Source of the DNA: Caulobacter sp. D5
Lineage (GTDB): Bacteria > Pseudomonadota > Alphaproteobacteria > Caulobacterales > Caulobacteraceae
Length of the DNA: 38,369 nucleotides
Direction of reading: 5' to 3'
NCBI RefSeq assembly: GCF_003185805.1
Contig: NZ_QHJY01000004.1
Coordinates: forward strand, 1 to 38,369
Each line of letters opens with the position of its first letter. Positions within the stretch are counted from its first letter, which is position 1. The position numbers were made by a program, and so were the translations under genes. Under the pieces are notes generated by a model. The model made no database searches. It was not told where the DNA came from and saw only the letters and a program-made list of their open reading frames with translations. Below, in pieces: positions 34,372-38,369 of the stretch.

Positions 34372-34715
34372 GTCTCTTATCCTCCCTCCGTCGCCGGAAG
34401 GCCGGTTAGTGCGGGGCGGCGAAGCAGGCCGCGCCGTGTCAGGGGTTCCTCATGCACCGCAGGGGTCGTTGAAGGCAAGGCTGGCGGGGTGGTTTGTTGA
34501 GGGAGCGGGGGTAGGACGCCAGAGACGGCGCTCGCCCCAATGAAGAACAACTTTAACGATAGCAACGCATGCAACGCGGACATCACCGCCAAGAAAGTCC
34601 GCCGGTCCGGGCCCTAAGTTGATGCTTGCGAGCCTGCCCTTGAGGGCAACCAAAGGGAAACATCGAAAAGTTGGGCAACTGGCCCGCCGAGTGGCAAAAA
34701 TTCCAATGCATCGGA
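34372..34715. other. noncoding gap between gatB and the retron gene
   Basis: I see no convincing gene in these 344 bp. The gatB-proximal half is GC-rich; the other half is mixed. A 25-codon frame at 34540-34617 on the + strand has no ribosome-binding site. A hairpin, TGCCCT-TG-AGGGCA near 34636-34649, lies about 70 nt after the RT stop and could end its transcript. This gap is the likely 3' boundary of the acquired segment. Confidence 0.5.
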
Positions 34716-36284
34716 TCAGAGTTTATCGATCATCTCGATGCGAACTACAAAATCACGACCTTCATCAGGGCCACCTTTGTGTGTAACACCAACGACGGCA
34801 TCGTTATCGTCCAAGAGCGGTCCGCCCGACATGCCCTGTGAAAGCTTTTGTGTGACCTCGATCATGCTCACACCATTCTTTACGGGCAGCGAACTCACCT
34901 TTCCTCCACGGACATTCAGGCCATCGCCAGGGCCAAAATCTGGATATCCGATAGCTGTCAAATCATCACCGACAGCGACGGCGGTCAACGAACGCTCCAG
35001 TTCGTAATATTCTGTGGTGGGAATCTCATGATTGAGGATCGCTAGATCGAACTGCTCGTCACGCTTAACGACCGTGGCCTTGAACTTGTTGGAACGCTTG
35101 CTCGGGTGGTAAACTTCCACCTCTTTAGCTCCCTTTGCGCAATGAGCAGCGGTTACAAGACCGACTCCCTTCAAAAAGAAGGCGCTCCCCTGTGAAATGT
35201 CGGTGTCATTATCGACTACCCACACCGCTCGGTCGCGGACTTCGTCCCGTGTCGGCACTACGTCGATCTTTCTATCGGGAAACGCAGCATTAAAGCGAAG
35301 CGCCATAGCTCGTACTACGGGATCAGACTGTCCTCGTATAAACCGTAACCAAGCAATCTTGCCTTCAAGATGGGAACCAATATTTGATTTTCCGCCAAGC
35401 TTGGTCTCGAATTTCTTCTGAGCCTCCTCTGCGCCTAACGTTCTCACAGAATATAGCGCCGCGCGAATGTTTCTAACATAACGCCGATCGACGTTGATCA
35501 ATTCATTAACTTTGAGCCCCGTGACCATTCGGCGTGAATGGCGATCTGCATAATGCGTTTTGTCTGCGTTAATCTCGAACCCGTTCGCCATGAAGATAGC
35601 GCGCAGTCTCGTCACCAAGAGATCAGGAGGAAACCGACCTGGGGATGGAACTGCGCTCTCGAACAAGGCTGCCATGGGCTGGTCGCTCGAAAAAGTTATG
35701 TCGTCCGCATAGCGCGTATAGATGCAGCGATTTTCCTTTGCGAAGGACATCAACTGCTTGTCTTGTCGAAAGCAGATCATGTTCGACAAGACAGGGCTAG
35801 TCGGGGCACCTTGAGGCAAACGGCCGTCATTCGTACACAGTCGCGCGATGATATCTGCCACACGACTGTCTATGCCGATCGACTGTAGGAGCCCTCCGAT
35901 GCGACCTTCGGTGATGGAGGGAAAGAAATCTTTCAGGTCAAGGTTTAGGATGAAGCGCTTTCGAAGGTGAGCCTGGGCATTCGTCTTGACGGACTTGTTT
36001 GCGACGAAGCCATGAACAGGGTGTCGAACGCGATAGAGACTATCAAGCAAGGGCGCTATTTGGCGTTGAAGATGCTTCAGGCGCTTATCTGGCGCACTAA
36101 TGCTCCTGACCTTCTTTCCCGACTTCGCTATGTCGAACTGCTGGTACATTCGCTCCCGAAACCACCAGATTTTCCTTAGTTCGGCTTGGGACAATTTGAG
36201 ATACGCGAGCAGGGCGGCCTCGTCCAAGAACTCAGGAGGAATTTTAGTCCGGGTAGCCGAGACGCCAGTAAACCACGGGGTCAC
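34716..36284 (-). CDS. retron-type reverse transcriptase fused to a trypsin-like serine protease
   Basis: The 522-aa protein joins two domains. Residues 40-330 are a retron-type RT: FDIAKSGKKVRSISAPDKRL (fingers), NAQAH at 102-106 (the NAxxH retron motif), LNLDLKDFFPSI, LPQGAPTSPVLSN, the catalytic YADD at 192-195, and VTG at 254-256. Residues 355-522 are a trypsin/HtrA-like protease: GLVTAAHC with His381, DEQFDLAIL with Asp413, and LSQGMSGGPLLD with Ser486. All catalytic residues are present in both domains. The start is GTG 36284 behind GGAAGGGAG; a longer 601-aa frame runs through the leader and lacks conserved sequence. Codon use is much richer in A and T than in the neighbours. No separate effector gene lies nearby, so the protease is the likely effector of a retron defence unit. 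Confidence 0.93.
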   Translation of the reverse strand: MTPWFTGVSATRTKIPPEFLDEAALLAYLKLSQAELRKIWWFRERMYQQFDIAKSGKKVRSISAPDKRLKHLQRQIAPLLDSLYRVRHPVHGFVANKSVKTNAQAHLRKRFILNLDLKDFFPSITEGRIGGLLQSIGIDSRVADIIARLCTNDGRLPQGAPTSPVLSNMICFRQDKQLMSFAKENRCIYTRYADDITFSSDQPMAALFESAVPSPGRFPPDLLVTRLRAIFMANGFEINADKTHYADRHSRRMVTGLKVNELINVDRRYVRNIRAALYSVRTLGAEEAQKKFETKLGGKSNIGSHLEGKIAWLRFIRGQSDPVVRAMALRFNAAFPDRKIDVVPTRDEVRDRAVWVVDNDTDISQGSAFFLKGVGLVTAAHCAKGAKEVEVYHPSKRSNKFKATVVKRDEQFDLAILNHEIPTTEYYELERSLTAVAVGDDLTAIGYPDFGPGDGLNVRGGKVSSLPVKNGVSMIEVTQKLSQGMSGGPLLDDNDAVVGVTHKGGPDEGRDFVVRIEMIDKL

Positions 36285-36399
36285 GAGGTCTCCCTTCCAA
36301 TCACGCCGATCGTCCCGTAGTACGTGGCGTGCACGATATGTGCAGACATGAGCTCTTACGCGGCAGTTGCCACCGCGCGGATGCGAGGGGAGACCTCGT
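36283..36399 (-). ncRNA. candidate retron msr-msd RNA bracketed by a 12-nt inverted repeat
   Basis: On the RT strand, ACGAGGTCTCCC (36399-36388) and its exact complement GGGAGACCTCGT (36294-36283) enclose 93 nt. The second arm covers the RT ribosome-binding site and the first base pair of positions of its GTG start. Inside are a hairpin at 36359-36377 (CGCGG/CCGCG with inner G-T pairs), TGCAC-ATATC-GTGCA (36344-36330) and CGCC/GGCG (36329-36304). Position and layout fit a1/msr/msd/a2. Against it, there is no AGC directly after the first arm, and 117 nt is short. A translation-control hairpin is the alternative. Confidence 0.45.
36289..36298 (-). promoter_or_regulatory. ribosome-binding site that sets the RT start
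   Basis: GGAAGGGAGA ends 4 nt before GTG 36284; the GGGAG core is 5 nt away. It chooses this GTG over upstream starts. The same bases are part of the second arm of the 12-nt inverted repeat, so folding of the leader would hide the site. Confidence 0.7.
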
Positions 36400-36544
36400 A
36401 GGACTAGAATAGCAACTCTGGTGTAGATCCGCCAGGATTCGCCGATGGTACTCGCTAGCACCAAGGTGGCCCGCTTCCGTCCCCTCCTGAGCGCAACACG
36501 AGATCGTGCGACCGTAGTCACTTATATCAGACTTAGCGAACCCC

Positions 36545-36772
36545 AAGTCCCCCGCGGCTTAGCCCGCGTCGTCGGCGCAGCGCCGGCCGGATCGTCCGGC
36601 CACACATACCGCGGGTAGCACCCCTTCATCTCGACCTTCACGTCGCGCCAGGAGCCCTTCCAGAAGCCCGGCAGATCCTTGGTGATCTGGATCGGGCGGT
36701 GGGCGGGCGACAGGGTCAGGGTACCTTGCCGTGGGCGACGGCCGGATGCTCGGCGATCCCGTACAGCTCCTG
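36545..36772 (-). pseudogene. decayed duplicate of the hrpB 3' end
   Basis: These 228 bp align with 37222-37459, the 3' end of the hrpB gene at the window edge, with about 21 mismatches by hand (roughly 90% identity) plus a 9-nt and a 1-nt deletion. The 1-nt gap breaks the frame. Recognisable protein pieces are QELYGIAEHPAVAHGK and RPIQITKDLPGFWKGSW. The match ends exactly at the hrpB stop codon, which is replaced here. It lies directly upstream of the retron leader and looks like a remnant from a divergent hrpB allele brought in with the retron gene. Confidence 0.85.
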
Positions 36773-36980
36773 GCGGAGCCATGAAGCGCGCCGAGGCCTA
36801 ATTCCATCGCCCCCTTTTGGCGCCTAGCCCGCGCTCGATCCGAGGTGGAAACCGGCGCCAAACTGACTGACGGGATTGGACACTTTGTCCACGACACCTG
36901 AACGCCCAAAGTTGATAGACACCCCACGCTTCAGAAAAGCAGCGCTCAATATTTTTCAGGAACCTTAGGGGAGTGAAGTC

Positions 36981-37178
36981 GTGGACTGGGAAAACCTGTT
37001 TCCTATCGTTTTCTTCCCACTCAAGATCATCGTGCTGGGCGTTGGCATGTTCTTCTCGATCAAGTGGCATCACGATCAAGCCAAGAAGGACAAGCAGAAA
37101 GAGGCCGATCGCCGCGACGCCATGGGCGGCGCTCCGGACGCCGGCGTGAAAACCACGCTGACCGCCGATCAGGCGTAA
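36981..37178 (+). CDS. 65-aa single-pass membrane protein
   Basis: GTG 36981 follows TTAGGGGAGTGAAGTC. The protein has one membrane helix (FPIVFFPLKIIVLGVGMFFS) and then a charged cytoplasmic tail (DQAKKDKQKEADRRDAMGG) ending in TTLTADQA. Codon use matches the host genome, unlike the retron gene. It lies between the intact hrpB end and the hrpB remnant. I do not recognise a family; it is probably a native small protein that normally sits downstream of hrpB. Confidence 0.72.
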   Translation: MDWENLFPIVFFPLKIIVLGVGMFFSIKWHHDQAKKDKQKEADRRDAMGGAPDAGVKTTLTADQA

Positions 37179-37219
37179 TAGCGTAGGCGGTCACCCAGGC
37201 CGGTGCCGCCGGCCGCCCC

Positions 37220-38369
37220 TCACGTCCCCCGAGGCTTAGCCCGCGTCGTCGGCGCGGCGCTGGCTGGATCGTCCGGCCAGACGTGGCGGGGGTAGCGGCC
37301 CTTCATTTCCACCTTCACTTCGCGCCAGGAGCCCTTCCAGAAGCCCGGCAGGTCCTTGGTGATCTGGATCGGGCGGTGGGCGGGCGACAGTAGGGCCAGG
37401 GTCAGGGGGACCTTGCCGTGGGCGACGGCCGGGTGCTCGGCGACGCCGTACAGTTCCTGCACCCGCACCTCGACGCGCGGGCCGCCTTCCGCGCCATAGT
37501 CGATGGCGAAGCTGGAACCGGTCGGGGCGGTGAAGCGCGCCGGGGCCTGGGCCTCGATCCTGCCCTGCATGTCCCACGGGATCAGGGTCTTGATCGCCGC
37601 CTCCAGCGTGCCCTCGTCCAGGCTGGCCAGCGACGAGCGGCCGGCCAGCAGCGGCTCCAGCCATTCGTCCAGCCGGGCGACCAGGGCCGCTTCCGACAGG
37701 TCGGGCCAAGCCTCGCCGTCATTGGCGCGCAGGAAGGCCACGCGGTCGAGCAGCCCCCTGCCCCGCTCGCCCAACTTCAGGGCCGCAAGGCCGTCGGCCC
37801 GCACCTGGTCGGCCAGAGCGCCGGCGATCAGGGCCGGGTCGGGCCTGTCGATGATCTTCTCGTCGACCACCAGCTTGCCCAGGCGCAGCAGGCGCTTGGC
37901 CCGCAGCTTGCCGCCGCCGCTGGTCTCCAGCCGATCCTCGGCGACCAGGCGATCGGCGAAGGCGGCGCGCAGGGCGTCCTCGTCCAACGGCGCGGCCAGC
38001 AGGATGCGGTCGCGGGCGTCGCCTCCGCCCAGCTCGCCTACGGCCAGCCAGGTCTCGCGAGCCAGGGCGTCGGTCGGCTCCAGATAGACGCCGCGGCCGC
38101 TGGCCAGCTGATATTCGCCGGGCTTGCCCCGGGCGCGGGCCACCCGCTCGGGATAGGCCTCGGCCAGCAGCAGGGCGTCGTCCAGGGGATCGGCGCCGCT
38201 GGGCTTGCCGGCCTGGCGCGACCAGCGCTCGGCCAGGGACCGGGCGTCGCGGGCTCTCGGCGTGCGATCGCGGCCGAAGCCCTCCAGCCGCTGGCGCAGA
38301 TCCACGCTGCGCCCGCCCAGCCCCTGCTCGCTGAGCACGGCGGCGATCTCGGCGGCGCGGTGCGCTTGT
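37220..38369 (-). CDS. hrpB: ATP-dependent helicase HrpB, N-terminus outside the window
   Basis: The frame is open to the window edge, so only the C-terminal 382 residues are visible. They cover the region after the helicase core: RAAEIAAVLSEQGLGGRSVD, then LAEAYPERVARARGKPGEYQ and LASGRGVYLEPTD (the HrpB-specific middle domain). The C-terminal domain follows, with SPAHRPIQITKDLPGFWKGS, EMKGRYPRHVWPDDP and a basic TTRAKPRGT end. HrpB is a DEAH-box-type protein of uncertain substrate. The motor motifs cannot be checked here. Confidence 0.92.
   Translation of the reverse strand, partial: QAHRAAEIAAVLSEQGLGGRSVDLRQRLEGFGRDRTPRARDARSLAERWSRQAGKPSGADPLDDALLLAEAYPERVARARGKPGEYQLASGRGVYLEPTDALARETWLAVGELGGGDARDRILLAAPLDEDALRAAFADRLVAEDRLETSGGGKLRAKRLLRLGKLVVDEKIIDRPDPALIAGALADQVRADGLAALKLGERGRGLLDRVAFLRANDGEAWPDLSEAALVARLDEWLEPLLAGRSSLASLDEGTLEAAIKTLIPWDMQGRIEAQAPARFTAPTGSSFAIDYGAEGGPRVEVRVQELYGVAEHPAVAHGKVPLTLALLSPAHRPIQITKDLPGFWKGSWREVKVEMKGRYPRHVWPDDPASAAPTTRAKPRGT

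Noticed and set aside
34540-34617. 25-codon frame in the gap next to the retron gene
   Set aside because: No ribosome-binding site, too short, and no recognisable features.
36413-36418. AGTTGC paired with GCAACT near 36370 as alternative retron arms
   Set aside because: Only 6 bp, and it competes with a better local hairpin; the 12-nt repeat is far stronger.
36285-36521. N-terminal extension of the RT frame to 601 aa
   Set aside because: The added residues are not RT-like, cover the hairpin-rich leader, and lack a better ribosome-binding site than the one before GTG 36284.
34372-36545. att-site or integrase-driven island around the retron
   Set aside because: No integrase, tRNA or matching short direct repeats were found at the two ends; recombination through hrpB homology explains the data better.

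Overview
The window looks like a chromosomal segment from a Caulobacteraceae member, probably Caulobacter or a close relative. Codon use is very GC-rich. There is a cluster matching the holdfast export genes in content and protein lengths (hfsC-hfsB-hfsA with hfsD divergent), an rpoZ-spoT pair and a pyrE-pdxJ-acpS cluster. No rRNA, tRNA, CRISPR array or transposase was seen. The genus is an inference from gene content only.

Layout. 1-10 kb: a partial S41 peptidase, a tiny membrane protein, acpS/pdxJ/pyrE, a NUDIX hydrolase, an AhpD-like protein, spoT/rpoZ, a sulfotransferase, folK, a NYN protein, and a family-5-like uracil-DNA glycosylase. 9.6-15.3 kb: a MerR-regulated AhpD-like gene, a three-gene sugar catabolism operon (SMP-30 lactonase, Gfo/Idh/MocA oxidoreductase, alpha/beta hydrolase) behind a LacI-like palindrome, and glpK. 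15.4-20.7 kb: a DUF2336-like protein, NAD kinase, an HPt protein and two envelope glycosyltransferases. 20.9-25.8 kb: folD, then crtY-crtI-crtB with 4-nt overlaps (phytoene to lycopene to beta-carotene) followed by an AT-richer small membrane gene. 25.8-30.6 kb: the holdfast-like export cluster and a Sel1-like protein. 30.7-34.4 kb: a GST, an RcnB-like protein, a secreted low-complexity protein and gatB.

The most unusual region is 34.4-36.8 kb. It holds a markedly AT-richer gene encoding a retron-type reverse transcriptase (NAxxH, YADD and VTG motifs) fused to a complete C-terminal trypsin-like protease (His381, Asp413, Ser486). A 12-nt perfect inverted repeat, with one arm on the RT ribosome-binding site and start codon, brackets 93 nt of hairpin-rich leader. 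This is a candidate msr-msd RNA, or failing that a translational control hairpin. Behind the RT lies a decayed copy of the 3' end of hrpB, while the hrpB reading frame at the window edge is intact as far as it can be seen. This suggests the retron arrived on DNA linked to a divergent hrpB.

Two themes recur elsewhere. At several convergent gene pairs a perfect hairpin or palindromic repeat contains the stop codon of one gene (spoT, folK, the GT39 protein, the Sel1 protein). Two genes, spoT and the GT39 protein, have no in-frame ATG, GTG or TTG at the expected start. Both have a CTG overlapping the upstream stop codon (CTGA) with a purine-rich Shine-Dalgarno sequence at normal spacing.
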